DNA of 64,000 nucleotides from Fuerstiella sp. (GTDB taxonomy: Bacteria > Planctomycetota > Planctomycetia > Planctomycetales > Planctomycetaceae): contig JAQWOH010000015.1 of NCBI GenBank assembly GCA_029245955.1, positions 62,001 through 126,000 on the forward strand, given 5' to 3'. This document shows, one piece after another, positions 55,458-64,000 of the stretch; within the stretch, counting starts at the first letter, position 1; every line of letters begins with the position of its first letter. A program made the translations under genes and the position numbers. The notes under the pieces are model-generated. The model had not been told where the DNA came from and ran no database searches. It saw nothing but the letters and a program-made list of their open reading frames with translations.

Positions 55458-56687
55458 TCATACTGGACGCAACGCATCCACCGGTTGAAACTGGCCTTTC
55501 AACACGCGTTGCGAATCCGTTTGCAGCCACTGTTCCAGAACCGTCGCGTACACCCGGCGAAAGTCTGTGTGGTGCTGCAGATCACCGTCTTTCAGTTCAG
55601 ACAGACTGGGATGAGTGCCCGTCAGGCCGGGTTTGACCGGGGAACCCACCAGGAATACGGGCCCCGCGGTACCGTGGTCTGTACCCTCGCTGGCATTTTC
55701 CTTCACTCGCCGGCCGAATTCGCTGAAACACATGCACAATACTCGGTCGCCGTGACCATGAGCGTTCAGGTCGTTGACGAACGTATTGACGGATTCACTG
55801 ACATAACGCAGCAGCACCGAATGTGCGTCCGCCTGTTGAGCATGCGTATCGAATCCACCGATCTGAACGTAGTAGACAGATGTCTGCAGTCCGGAATTAA
55901 TCAGTTTGGCAACAGTCTGCAGTTTCTGAGCAAGCGCATTCTGCGGATACGCCTGCGACGGCTTGTACTTCATCCCGGCAGACTCGATCCGTTCACTGGC
56001 CGTGATGGCCGAGCTGGTACTGGCCTGCACGAATCCCAGCAGGTCATTGCTGTGACCGCGCCGAGCAGCCGCCAGCTCTTTTATCGCCTGCCGAAACTGT
56101 GTGCTGTTATTCCCAGCCAGTCGAAATTCATCCAGCGATCGAATCGACGGCACCCGCACGTCGCGCGACATCAAAGCAAATGGCTGTTTGTCTTCTCCAA
56201 GATGCAGACCCACAGGGTCCTGTGAATTCGCTGCACCGACCTGCTGCAGGTAACGGCCCAGCCAGCCGTCCGTACGATTTTTGTCCTTCCGCTGACACGA
56301 GTGCCAGATATCCATTGACTCAAAATGAGAGCGGTTGGGATCGGGATAACCAACCCCCTGCACAACCGTCAGTCGCCCGGCTTCCAGCAGGTCCGCAAAT
56401 CCTTTCATGGACGGATGAAAGCCAAGCTGATTATCAATCTGCAGCACCTGTGACTTTGGTACAGCGAGTTTCGGACGAGCTTCGTGATACTTGTCATCCC
56501 TGTACGGTATTACGGTGTTCAGGCCATCATTGCCACCAGCCATTTCCACGACCACAAGAATGCGGCTATCGCTGTTGCTGAGGGTCGCTGCCTCCCGAAG
56601 AACGGCAGGTGCGTGCTGACCGAAGGTCAGCACGCTGGAGGCGGCCGCGGACGTTGTCAAGAATCTTCGACGATTCTGCCTGATCAT
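55458..56687 (-). CDS. DUF1501 family secreted protein (Tat signal, second subtype)
   Basis: A 409-residue protein with a twin-arginine signal (MIRQNRRRFLTTSAAASSVLTFG). It belongs to the DUF1501 subtype opening RILVVVEMAGGNDGLNTVIPYRDD, with GFHPSMKGFADLLEAGRLTVVQGVGYPDPNRSHFESMDIW, YYVQIGGFDTHAQQADAHSVLL, LCMCFSEFGRRVKENASEGTDHGTAGPVFLVG and FRRVYATVLEQWLQTDS. This subtype is usually encoded beside a DUF1800 gene; no such gene is next to it here. It differs clearly from the two DUF1501 proteins at 5042 and 51609, which belong to the DUF1549-linked type. The role is unknown. Confidence 0.9.
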   Translation of the reverse strand: MIRQNRRRFLTTSAAASSVLTFGQHAPAVLREAATLSNSDSRILVVVEMAGGNDGLNTVIPYRDDKYHEARPKLAVPKSQVLQIDNQLGFHPSMKGFADLLEAGRLTVVQGVGYPDPNRSHFESMDIWHSCQRKDKNRTDGWLGRYLQQVGAANSQDPVGLHLGEDKQPFALMSRDVRVPSIRSLDEFRLAGNNSTQFRQAIKELAAARRGHSNDLLGFVQASTSSAITASERIESAGMKYKPSQAYPQNALAQKLQTVAKLINSGLQTSVYYVQIGGFDTHAQQADAHSVLLRYVSESVNTFVNDLNAHGHGDRVLCMCFSEFGRRVKENASEGTDHGTAGPVFLVGSPVKPGLTGTHPSLSELKDGDLQHHTDFRRVYATVLEQWLQTDSQRVLKGQFQPVDALRPV

Positions 56688-56835
56688 GGCTTATGCCTCA
56701 CCTGGTAAGGGAACCGAGTGACGTCACGGAACGTTCCCCAAAGTCAGCGACTCGCAGACTATCGTAATTCGGCGGCAAAATCGAATCCTTAGACGGATTA
56801 CGGCGTTTTGAACAGACCCGCTCACGCTCAGCAAA

Positions 56836-58341
56836 CTACCCGGTACCCAGACCGCGGTCCATTGCTTCGAGTTCGCGTTGGTAGCTTTCAATACTCATTT
56901 CGAGTGTCTCGTGGCTGATCTTCCAGACCGGACTGTCTTCGGTGGAGTTGTTACAGTGCTCTGTCATCAGTCGATACAGATATCGGAACAGATGCCGGGG
57001 AACACGCAGCTTGCCGAACTTGTTGATCAACTTCTGTTCTGTGACGTCCTCGGCAAACAGATCACGAATGGATGTCTGCTGTGTGGCGTTTTCGTCAAGA
57101 CAGGCGCGAATACGATTGGTCGCCATGTCGTACAATGACTCGCCCGTCCATTCCAGACCCTTGATCAGATTCTGTTTGTCCAGTCGAGACCGTTCGTAAA
57201 ACTCCTTCTCTTCACGTTCCAGGTAGAAGACGACATCCCGTGGCAGCAGCATCTTGAAACCAATGCCAGGATGCTTCAGAAACTTGTTGTCAAACATCGA
57301 CCACAGAAAGTCCTTCATTCGCTGAGCGGATCCGTTGATCAGATGTGGTTCATCAACGCGGTCAACGAGGACAACAATACTGGTGAAACCAAGAGGCTTC
57401 AGAATACGCTGCAGTTTGGCCAGCAGTTCGTAGCGATCGTCGCTGCGATCCCTTGACGGCATGGGCTGGCCGTCCACTTCCTTGTCTGGAAACCGCGACA
57501 GGATTTGACGCATTGTACTTGTACTGTGTTCCAGAATACGGACCTGTCTGGTAATCCGTCGCGCTCGCCACCACAACGACAGGTTTCGTCTGGCCCATGG
57601 CAGCCAGCCCGCGGCAATGACTGCATACAGCCACGGCGTCTTCAGTACAGACAACCCCGTCAGGCCGTCCTGTGGCAGGTCGCGGAGAACCACACATAGT
57701 GCTGCCAGTGTTACAACAACACCGATGATAATCCGCCAATGCACGCCCGGTGCAAAAAATCCCAGTCGCCACTTGATCCGTTTCCAGCGACGCCAGTGCG
57801 ACTGATCGGATGACTGATCATAAAACGCTGCCAGCATCAGCAGATCACGTTTACGCAGACGAGGCAGTTCCTTCAGCTGTTGCAGACGAATGTCCGGGTC
57901 GGACGTATCTTCGTCGGCAATCACGTTACACAGTCGTCGAGTGGACAGCGTTAACAACGCATCCATGTGATCCCATAATCTCCATTCCTGAAGCGCGTTA
58001 TCAGGATGGCGTTTTTTTCCACGCAGCCGATCGCGGAAGGTATCCAGAAACGGATTCAGATCATCATAACTGATCACAAAAGCACGATGTTGAGGCTGCG
58101 TCTGATTGTATGCATCGATGGCGTTAATCAACTGCAGACGGATTGCCGTCTTGCCGGCACCTTTTTCGCCGAAGACGACAGCCGTCGACGGGTTGGCGCA
58201 GTCACCAAGTACTTTGTCCCACGCAGGGTGGTAAATTGTGCTGGCGCAATGCTGCTGGAAAATGTGGTCCGACTGAGCGTCTTCCTGACTGAACGGATTA
58301 ACCCTGATGCCGTAATGTTCAAGTAACTGCTGGATTTTCAT
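56836..58341 (-). CDS. KAP-like membrane P-loop NTPase
   Basis: A 501-residue protein. The N-terminus reads like an ATPase lead-in (HYGIRVNPFSQEDAQSDHIF). Walker A is GEKGAGKT (58-65). Two transmembrane helices follow at about 203-220 (RIIIGVVVTLAALCVVLR) and 234-250 (KTPWLYAVIAAGWLPWA). Walker B is IVVLVDRVDE (322-331). A membrane insert between Walker A and B is the signature layout of KAP NTPases. The C-terminal part is helical (LRVPRHLFRYLYRLMTEHC), winged-helix-like in feel but unassigned. KAP proteins are linked to membrane-bound signalling and, for PifA, phage exclusion; no defence partner gene is adjacent. It stands alone with gaps of 150-220 bases on both sides. Confidence 0.65.
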   Translation of the reverse strand: MKIQQLLEHYGIRVNPFSQEDAQSDHIFQQHCASTIYHPAWDKVLGDCANPSTAVVFGEKGAGKTAIRLQLINAIDAYNQTQPQHRAFVISYDDLNPFLDTFRDRLRGKKRHPDNALQEWRLWDHMDALLTLSTRRLCNVIADEDTSDPDIRLQQLKELPRLRKRDLLMLAAFYDQSSDQSHWRRWKRIKWRLGFFAPGVHWRIIIGVVVTLAALCVVLRDLPQDGLTGLSVLKTPWLYAVIAAGWLPWARRNLSLWWRARRITRQVRILEHSTSTMRQILSRFPDKEVDGQPMPSRDRSDDRYELLAKLQRILKPLGFTSIVVLVDRVDEPHLINGSAQRMKDFLWSMFDNKFLKHPGIGFKMLLPRDVVFYLEREEKEFYERSRLDKQNLIKGLEWTGESLYDMATNRIRACLDENATQQTSIRDLFAEDVTEQKLINKFGKLRVPRHLFRYLYRLMTEHCNNSTEDSPVWKISHETLEMSIESYQRELEAMDRGLGTG

Positions 58342-58567
58342 GACGGACGAGATCTGATGACGACGGCATGCGGACGCTGCGAATTCAGCAGAGTGATAAG
58401 ACAGCCTGAATATATACTCCCGGGCCGTCAGGATGGCAGAGTGAGTCCGCTGAAAACGGTCAGATTCTTCGCCTCGTCCGCCATACAGCAGCAGATAAGC
58501 CGGTTACACGGCGCTGTCGTTCTTCGCCGCAGACTCGGATTCGCCACGCGACTGTCCGAGTACGCCG

Positions 58568-59404
58568 TTATGCCTGGACGGGGCGGGACGGATTTCCCCA
58601 GTGTTTCGCTGCGTCTGTGCCGCGAACAATAACGCCTTTCGCATTCCAGCCCATCTGGGCACGCACTTCTGCGGCGGCATATCTGAGTGTCAACCCACAT
58701 CGGCGCCGCGTCGAATTGTTGGCGTCCGACCCGTGCAGCAGCAGATCACTGTGTATCGACATCTGCCCGGCTTTCAGGTCGTCAACAACAACGTGACCGT
58801 ATTGCTCCGGATTGTCCACTGCCTGCTCCAGCACACTGTGTTCACCCGGAGTGCTTTGGCGGTAGGTCAGGTGCCCGGAGCGCTGACTTCCGGCTATAAA
58901 TTTCATACAGCCATTTTCAAGATCCGCGTCGTCAATCGCCAGCCAGACAGTGACGGCTTTTGACGGAGACAGTGGCCAGTAACTCGCATCCTGATGCCAG
59001 GCGACAGCTTTCCCATCACCCGGCATCTTGCAGAAAAAGTGTGACCCCCATGCAACCACATCGTCGCCGAGTATGTCCGCGACGCAATCGACGATGCGGG
59101 AGTCTGTCAGGATGTCGTAGACGCCACCGTATTTCATGTGAGCCGTACTGATCGAATAACTGTTACCACCTGCTGCGATTGTCTGTTCCAGCAACCGGTC
59201 AAAGTAACTTCGAAGATCCGTTATCTCGTCGTTCGAACAGACGTCAATCGGTTTGACGTAACCATCTGTATTGTACGATTCCACCTGTGTTTCTGTCAGC
59301 AACACGGGCTGGTCGACGGGACACGGGTAAAATCGAAGGTCGCGCGACAGTATGTCGAGCTGTTTTTGGTCTGGCGTAATCTTAAAATCAGGTTTAGATG
59401 ACAC
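58568..59404 (-). CDS. Phytanoyl-CoA dioxygenase (PhyH) family protein
   Basis: A 278-residue Fe(II)/2-oxoglutarate-dependent oxygenase. The iron-binding HxD is in GKAVAWHQDASYWPLSPSKAVTVW and the distal His in GQMSIHSDLLLHGSDANNSTRRRCGLTLRY, with the 2-oxoglutarate Arg in the same block. The N-terminal part (VLLTETQVESYNTDGYVKPIDVCSNDEI) matches the family opening. Substrates in bacteria are varied (small metabolites, natural products, halogenation or hydroxylation), so no substrate is assigned. It is alone on its strand, with the RND permease stop 185 bases downstream. Confidence 0.88.
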   Translation of the reverse strand: MSSKPDFKITPDQKQLDILSRDLRFYPCPVDQPVLLTETQVESYNTDGYVKPIDVCSNDEITDLRSYFDRLLEQTIAAGGNSYSISTAHMKYGGVYDILTDSRIVDCVADILGDDVVAWGSHFFCKMPGDGKAVAWHQDASYWPLSPSKAVTVWLAIDDADLENGCMKFIAGSQRSGHLTYRQSTPGEHSVLEQAVDNPEQYGHVVVDDLKAGQMSIHSDLLLHGSDANNSTRRRCGLTLRYAAAEVRAQMGWNAKGVIVRGTDAAKHWGNPSRPVQA

Positions 59405-59589
59405 AAATCTGCTTTCAGGAGAATTCTGTTCGCCCAGTCCGCGATTTATTCTGCAGCATTACTACCTGATGGTCCATCACATCTGTCACGACTGGCGGGC
59501 GAGTTCTCGACCGTAATACGATGGTTCTCAGAGATGGAACTCAGCATCACGGCCCAGCACTGCAACAAACACGACACATTCGCCATGCG

Positions 59590-62500
59590 TCATGTTTGCG
59601 ACTCATCATTTTTCGTCAGAAACCAGAACATCCCGGGACGCAGCAGAAATTCCGCCAGCGTCGACGCGGTCAGTCCGCCAAGAATCACGGTTGCCACAGG
59701 AAACAGGATTTCTTTCCCGGGCAGATGGCCGCCGATAACCAGCGGGACCAGGCCAATCCCGGTGGTTAGTGCCGTCATCAACACGGGAGCCACGCGGTCA
59801 AGACTTCCCTGAATTATTGTTTCGTGGGAACGCCCCTTTTCTTCCACACCGGCAAGATATGTTTCAACCAGCAGAATTCCGTTCCGAGCCGCGATGCCGC
59901 CCAGCGATATAAAGCCGACCATGCTGGCCACAGACAGCGACTGATCCGTCAGCACCAGTGCCGCAACACCACCTGCAAAGGCAATCGGTAGTGCCGCCAG
60001 AATCTGCAGCACAAGACCTGCGGACGAAAACGACGAATACAGAACCACGAACACCCCCACGATGGCCAGAGCACTGAAAATGAGCAGTCGATTTGTGGCA
60101 GATTCCTGCTCCTCAAACTGACCGCTGTAAATGACAGAGTAACCACTGGGCAGCGAAATGTTGCTGGTGATGATATCACGAATTTCGTCCACCGCGGTTC
60201 TCAGGTCACGGCCACGGGTGTTTACTCTCACGACGATGCGCCGTCGAGTGTCTTCACGGTTAACTTTGTTAGGGCCCATCGACTGACGGATCGTTGCCAG
60301 TTCAGATAACGGAACGCGGGCACCGTCGGGAAGTTCAATCGGCGTGCGATCCAGCGAATCAAAGTCACTGCGAAACTGATCGTCAAACTTCACCAACAGA
60401 TCGAACGTCCGTTGCCCGTCCAGAACCGAAGAAACGACTCGGCCGTTCAGAGCGGTCTCCACCATTTCATGGATGTAGGCCGGCGTTACTCCGTAGCTGG
60501 CCAGTTGTTCGCGTTTCAGATCGATTCGAATTTGTGGAATGTATGTCAACTGCTCGACCATCGGTTCTGCAAGGCCGTCAACACTTTGAATTTCGGTCTT
60601 AACGCGTCTGGCGATTTTTTCGAGTTCCTGCAGATCCTCGCCAAAAATCTTGATCGCGATTTCTGCAGTGACACCGGACAACATGTGACTGATCAGGTGA
60701 AAAATCGGTTGCTCAACTTCGGTTTCGACACCTGCCAGGTCCTCAACTGCTTTGTCCAGCTGATCGATGACCTCGTCGCGTGACAGACCGCTGTCGGGAT
60801 TCAGCGACATCACGTATTCGCTGGTGTTCACCCCCATCACGTGTTCATCATTTTCTGCTCGACCGGTCTTGCACGTAAACGACAGCAGTGGTGCCTTTGG
60901 ATTGGATTCTGTTTTCAATAGTTTCGCAAATTTGCGGTCGGCCAGTCGGCGAACTTTAGTGGAAGCCTGCAGAGACGTGCCCGGGGTGAGAAACAAATTG
61001 ACCTGCGCCGCACCCTCATCAAATGCCGGCAGGAAGTTGATGCCCATGCGGGAAACCGTCAGGCCGGCCATCAGGACCGATACGATGTATGCCACCGAAA
61101 CCACAAGAATGCCGCTACGAGTCAGGCTCAGACGCAACAGCGGTCGCACTGCTGTCTTGATTCCCCGCAGCACGACGCCTTCCGGTCTGCGGGTGCCGGA
61201 ACCCTTTGGCAACAGATAGTAGCTCAGTACCGGAGTGACCGTCAGCGAGACCAGAGTGGAGGCTGTAATCGATACCACGTAGGCAATGCCCAACGGAGTA
61301 AACATTCGTCCGGCCATGCCGGACAGGGCGAACAACGGAGCAAAGACAAGGACGACCATCACCGTACTCATCATAATTGCGCTGCGGACTTCGCTGCTCG
61401 CTTCAAAAATGACAGTCAATACCGGGCGAGGTGAGTTGCTCTGACGATTCTGTTTCAGTCGCCGAAAGATATTTTCGATATCGACAATCGCGTCGTCCAC
61501 CAGTTCACCCAGAGCCACTGCGATGCCGCCCAGTGTCATGACATTGATCGACAGCCCCATAAAGTGGAAGACAAGAGCCGTTGTCAGGATGGAAAGTGGA
61601 ATCGCGGTGAGTGTGATGATGGTCGTACGAATGTTGAACAGAAACAAGAACAGGACGACGACAACCAGAATCGCACCGTCACGAACCGCTTCAACGACAT
61701 TCCTGACACTGTAGTCGATGAATTCCCGCTGTCTGTACGTCGCTTCAATGTGTACATCCGCGGGCATCGACAGCTGTATTTCCGCGATCGCACTCTCAAT
61801 CTCGTCTGTCAGCTGCCGCGTATCGGTTCCCGGCTGCTTCTGAATTGTCAGGATCACGCCGTCGTTGCCGTTGATGGCGGCGTCACCTCGCTTGACCTGA
61901 GCGCGTCGGGCCACTGTTGCCACGTCACGAACCAGCACAGGCCGCTGTGAACGATGATCGATAACGATCGATTCAATGTCGGCTAGATCTCTTATGCGGC
62001 CAATCCCCCGTACCAGAATTTCCCTCGCCCCCCGATTGACGTAGCCGCCGGACACGTTCAGATTTCCATCCCTGAGCGCAGTCTCCACCTGATGCAGACT
62101 GACGTCATATTTTTGCAGAGCATGAGGATCGACCAGAACCTGATACTGCATCCGTCCGCCACCGATGGTGATCACCTCAGCAACTCCCTGAATTCGCAGC
62201 AACCGCGTCCGCACGACCCAGTCACCCAGCGTACGCAGTTCCAGCGGATCAGTCGTTCCGTCCTCGCTCCACATGCCGATCAGCATGATTTGGCCCAGTA
62301 GTGATGAAATCGGCCCCATGCGAGGTTTCACATTTTCCGGCAAAGTTCCCAGGACACTGGCAATTCGTTCGCTGACAATCTGTCGAGCGACATAGACGTC
62401 CTGTCCCCAGTCGAAATCAACGTAGATGACACTCAGGCCGATGTCTGATGAACTGCGGACAGAAGTCACGCCGGTTGCACCGTTCACGGTCGCTTCCATC

Positions 62501-62703
62501 GGAAACGTGACCAGAGACTCCACCTCTTCCGGTGCCAGACCGGGACATTCCGTGATCAGCACCACTCGCGGACGCGTCAGATCCGGCAACACGTCAATCG
62601 GCAGCTCTCGAGTCTGCATTGCCCCGTAAATCATCATGGCAACCGCGACAGCGACAACCGCCAGCCGGTTGTTGAGTGCCGTTTTAATGATCAGATTCAG
62701 CAT
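59590..62703 (-). CDS. RND efflux permease of the CusA/CzcA (heavy-metal efflux) type
   Basis: A 1037-residue permease. The N-terminus is typical of the heavy-metal subgroup: ALNNRLAVVAVAVAMMIYGAMQTRELPIDVLPDLTRPRVVLITECPGLAPEEVE (in parts), i.e. the 'hhxDVxPDhxxPxhhh' opening. The proton-relay helix is ALGELVDDAIVDIENIFRRLK. Later blocks are VSRMGINFLPAFDEGAAQVNLFLTPGTS, LLIFSALAIVGVFVVLYSSF, and SMVGFISLGGIAARNGILLVE. No clear methionine triad for copper could be fixed, so the exported ion is unassigned. It follows the adaptor gene on the same strand with a 124-base gap. Confidence 0.88.
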   Translation of the reverse strand: MLNLIIKTALNNRLAVVAVAVAMMIYGAMQTRELPIDVLPDLTRPRVVLITECPGLAPEEVESLVTFPMEATVNGATGVTSVRSSSDIGLSVIYVDFDWGQDVYVARQIVSERIASVLGTLPENVKPRMGPISSLLGQIMLIGMWSEDGTTDPLELRTLGDWVVRTRLLRIQGVAEVITIGGGRMQYQVLVDPHALQKYDVSLHQVETALRDGNLNVSGGYVNRGAREILVRGIGRIRDLADIESIVIDHRSQRPVLVRDVATVARRAQVKRGDAAINGNDGVILTIQKQPGTDTRQLTDEIESAIAEIQLSMPADVHIEATYRQREFIDYSVRNVVEAVRDGAILVVVVLFLFLFNIRTTIITLTAIPLSILTTALVFHFMGLSINVMTLGGIAVALGELVDDAIVDIENIFRRLKQNRQSNSPRPVLTVIFEASSEVRSAIMMSTVMVVLVFAPLFALSGMAGRMFTPLGIAYVVSITASTLVSLTVTPVLSYYLLPKGSGTRRPEGVVLRGIKTAVRPLLRLSLTRSGILVVSVAYIVSVLMAGLTVSRMGINFLPAFDEGAAQVNLFLTPGTSLQASTKVRRLADRKFAKLLKTESNPKAPLLSFTCKTGRAENDEHVMGVNTSEYVMSLNPDSGLSRDEVIDQLDKAVEDLAGVETEVEQPIFHLISHMLSGVTAEIAIKIFGEDLQELEKIARRVKTEIQSVDGLAEPMVEQLTYIPQIRIDLKREQLASYGVTPAYIHEMVETALNGRVVSSVLDGQRTFDLLVKFDDQFRSDFDSLDRTPIELPDGARVPLSELATIRQSMGPNKVNREDTRRRIVVRVNTRGRDLRTAVDEIRDIITSNISLPSGYSVIYSGQFEEQESATNRLLIFSALAIVGVFVVLYSSFSSAGLVLQILAALPIAFAGGVAALVLTDQSLSVASMVGFISLGGIAARNGILLVETYLAGVEEKGRSHETIIQGSLDRVAPVLMTALTTGIGLVPLVIGGHLPGKEILFPVATVILGGLTASTLAEFLLRPGMFWFLTKNDESQT

Positions 62704-62827
62704 GCTCAGAGGCTTCAGAATAATCAGCGAATCGTAATGTTCGCGTGCCGAAATGTTGGCAGCGTCCTTCTGCCGTCGGTGACAGCATGATCGCTGGAAA
62801 TCGTTCGCGGGCAGGCCGCGTTAGTTC

Positions 62828-64000
62828 TTAATGTTCATGACCATGATGGGCGTGTCCGCCACCGCCCTCACCATCGTTCATGGCGCGGGTCAGCATGTCC
62901 GCATTGTTTGTTGCGATGTTGTGCCGTGACTTCAGCTGACCTTCAGCATCCACCACAACATTGTGCTGATCCTTAAAGTCCACTTTTACGACGATTTTTC
63001 TGAATTCACTGTGAGGCGGTGCGTCTCCGTGAAAGTGATCGTGGACCGCGACCTGTTGAAAGATCACGTGATCGACACCGTCTTCTGCAACGGCCTCGGC
63101 TGGTAAGACCAGTCGGTCCGACCATTCCTTCTGTGGCAGACGAACCAGGCCTCGTTGTCCAGGTTTGAACCGCCACGTGCGAAATCGCGGACCAGCCGCA
63201 GTAATGTTCTCGGTCAGCACCGTATTCGGAACTTCGACATAAAAGCGATATGTCTGAGTTTTGTTGTCAACGTGATTGTCCATAAACAGGATCTGCAAAT
63301 CGTGAATCAGTTCCGGCGTGTCACTGTCGCCCAGCTGGACGGTCACGGCGCGACGCTGGTTAATCAGGTGCGTCAGTAAAGGCAGATCACGTTCGTAAGC
63401 CTGGCCTTCCACAAGCAGTGTTTCGTGATACGCCAGATCACAAACCGCGTCGCCGGTGTTCACGACGGTTCCGGGGCTGACATTCATCGCTTCGATGGAA
63501 TACACCCATTCTCCGGTCGCCGGTGCATTTTCCTCCGATACTAGGCGAACGTGTCTGTTCGAATCGGAATGAAACTGTGTTGTGGTGCCGTCATTTGTCG
63601 GGCGAATGCCCATTGGAACGTGAATGACGACCGTTCGAACCAGTTTCTTATCTTTGATGATGCCACTAACGTCATCGACGGACAATCCTCGAATCAGGAG
63701 TTCCTGCCGTTTTGCCTCAATCACAGACTTCATGCGGCGCTGTTCGTATTGTTTCTGGATCACGCTTCTAAGAACAATGCCTCCTTCTTCGGCCGCTACT
63801 TCCAGTCGAGCGATCTCGTCGTCCAGAATCTGCAGCTGCTGTACCGAATCCAGCAGAACGGACTGAGCCGATGCCAGCTCATCTCCTGTCAATTCCAGTT
63901 CTATCAGTGGATCGCCGTCGCGAACCGACTGGCCGACCTGAACAAAAATTCGGCGCACAATGCCCTGCATTCGACTGGACGCCTGCAGGTTGCTGACCGT
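62828..64000 (-). CDS. RND efflux periplasmic adaptor with His-rich tail, 5' end beyond the window
   Basis: The frame is open to the window edge, so the N-terminal signal is missing; an internal ATG at 63970 is not the true start. The lipoyl-like part is MQGIVRRIFVQVGQSVRDGDPLIELE, followed by an alpha-hairpin (about 50-110) and a second block IEAMNVSPGTVVNTGDAVCDLAYHETLLVEG. The C-terminal beta domains end RKIVVKVDFKDQHNVVVDAEGQLKS. The last residues GGGGHAHHGHEH are rich in His and Gly, a metal-binding-looking tail. With the CusA/CzcA-type permease downstream this is the CusB/CzcB component of a metal or drug efflux pump; a TolC-type partner is not in the window. Confidence 0.85.
   Translation of the reverse strand, partial: TVSNLQASSRMQGIVRRIFVQVGQSVRDGDPLIELELTGDELASAQSVLLDSVQQLQILDDEIARLEVAAEEGGIVLRSVIQKQYEQRRMKSVIEAKRQELLIRGLSVDDVSGIIKDKKLVRTVVIHVPMGIRPTNDGTTTQFHSDSNRHVRLVSEENAPATGEWVYSIEAMNVSPGTVVNTGDAVCDLAYHETLLVEGQAYERDLPLLTHLINQRRAVTVQLGDSDTPELIHDLQILFMDNHVDNKTQTYRFYVEVPNTVLTENITAAGPRFRTWRFKPGQRGLVRLPQKEWSDRLVLPAEAVAEDGVDHVIFQQVAVHDHFHGDAPPHSEFRKIVVKVDFKDQHNVVVDAEGQLKSRHNIATNNADMLTRAMNDGEGGGGHAHHGHEH

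Noticed and set aside
1..64000. CRISPR arrays, rRNA and tRNA genes, prophage modules
   Set aside because: Scanned by eye for regularly spaced repeats, TTCGAANCC-type T-arms and phage structural genes; nothing convincing was seen, but a covariance-model search was not possible.

Overview
The window reads as a chromosomal segment of a planctomycete (Planctomycetota, probably a marine or aquatic relative of the Planctomycetaceae/Fuerstiella type). The evidence is the set of family-level hallmarks. Two genes encode DUF1549/DUF1553 'planctomycete cytochrome' proteins and three encode DUF1501 proteins. There is a formylglycine sulfatase, three secreted PQQ-like beta-propellers and a giant subtilase with an N-terminal ELMEARLLL-type motif. 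There is also a membrane-anchored protein with a dockerin-like tail and an ECF sigma factor beside DUF1549/DUF1501 genes. The gene mix is chromosomal housekeeping (dgt, glnS, proC, plsC-like) interleaved with secreted, catabolic and efflux genes. I see no prophage, conjugative element, CRISPR array, rRNA or tRNA. The only mobile-element trace is one decayed IS3-type transposase.

Layout. 0-9 kb: end of a DUF1549/DUF1553 gene, a hexuronate-catabolism pair (zinc dehydrogenase then UxaE epimerase, minus strand), a DUF1501 gene and a sulfatase. 9-14.4 kb: PQQ-like propeller, dGTPase, second propeller lipoprotein, cysteine desulfurase-like enzyme. 14.5-24.4 kb: SGNH-TPR membrane protein, mutarotase-like secreted protein, acyltransferase, a large propeller, and a double alpha/beta-hydrolase. 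24.5-25.4 kb: IS3 remnant. 25.5-31.1 kb: a TetR-regulated RND efflux operon with a perfect palindromic operator and a small membrane protein at its end. 31.5-32.5 kb: a DUF3179 gene with one in-frame TGA exactly at a cysteine of its CxxC motif, the best selenoprotein candidate in the window. 32.7-35 kb: a tightly overlapping three-gene glycan operon (formyltransferase, PIG-L deacetylase, sugar-phosphate transferase). 35-39.3 kb: 1400-residue subtilase with P-domain and seven FnIII-like repeats. 39.9-42.5 kb: glnS and proC. 42.5-43.2 kb: a non-coding interval unusually rich in perfect inverted repeats. 43.2-48.2 kb: VIT/vWA lipoprotein, cohesin-like secreted protein and membrane-anchored dockerin-like protein, divergent from an ECF sigma factor. 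48.2-53.1 kb: DUF1549/DUF1553 plus DUF1501 pair. 53.2-59.4 kb: PolB-like exonuclease, MoxR ATPase, DUF1501, a KAP-like membrane P-loop NTPase and a phytanoyl-CoA dioxygenase-like enzyme. 59.6-64 kb: a second RND efflux pair, the adaptor cut by the window end.

The genes suggest a heterotroph handling sulfated and uronate-containing polysaccharides with an elaborate secreted proteome. The most promising leads are the cohesin-like/dockerin-like/VIT cluster beside a sigma factor, the TGA-containing DUF3179 gene, the deacetylase-formyltransferase-glycosyl-1-phosphate transferase operon, and the structured interval upstream of proC. All functional statements rest on motif reading; no database search was run.
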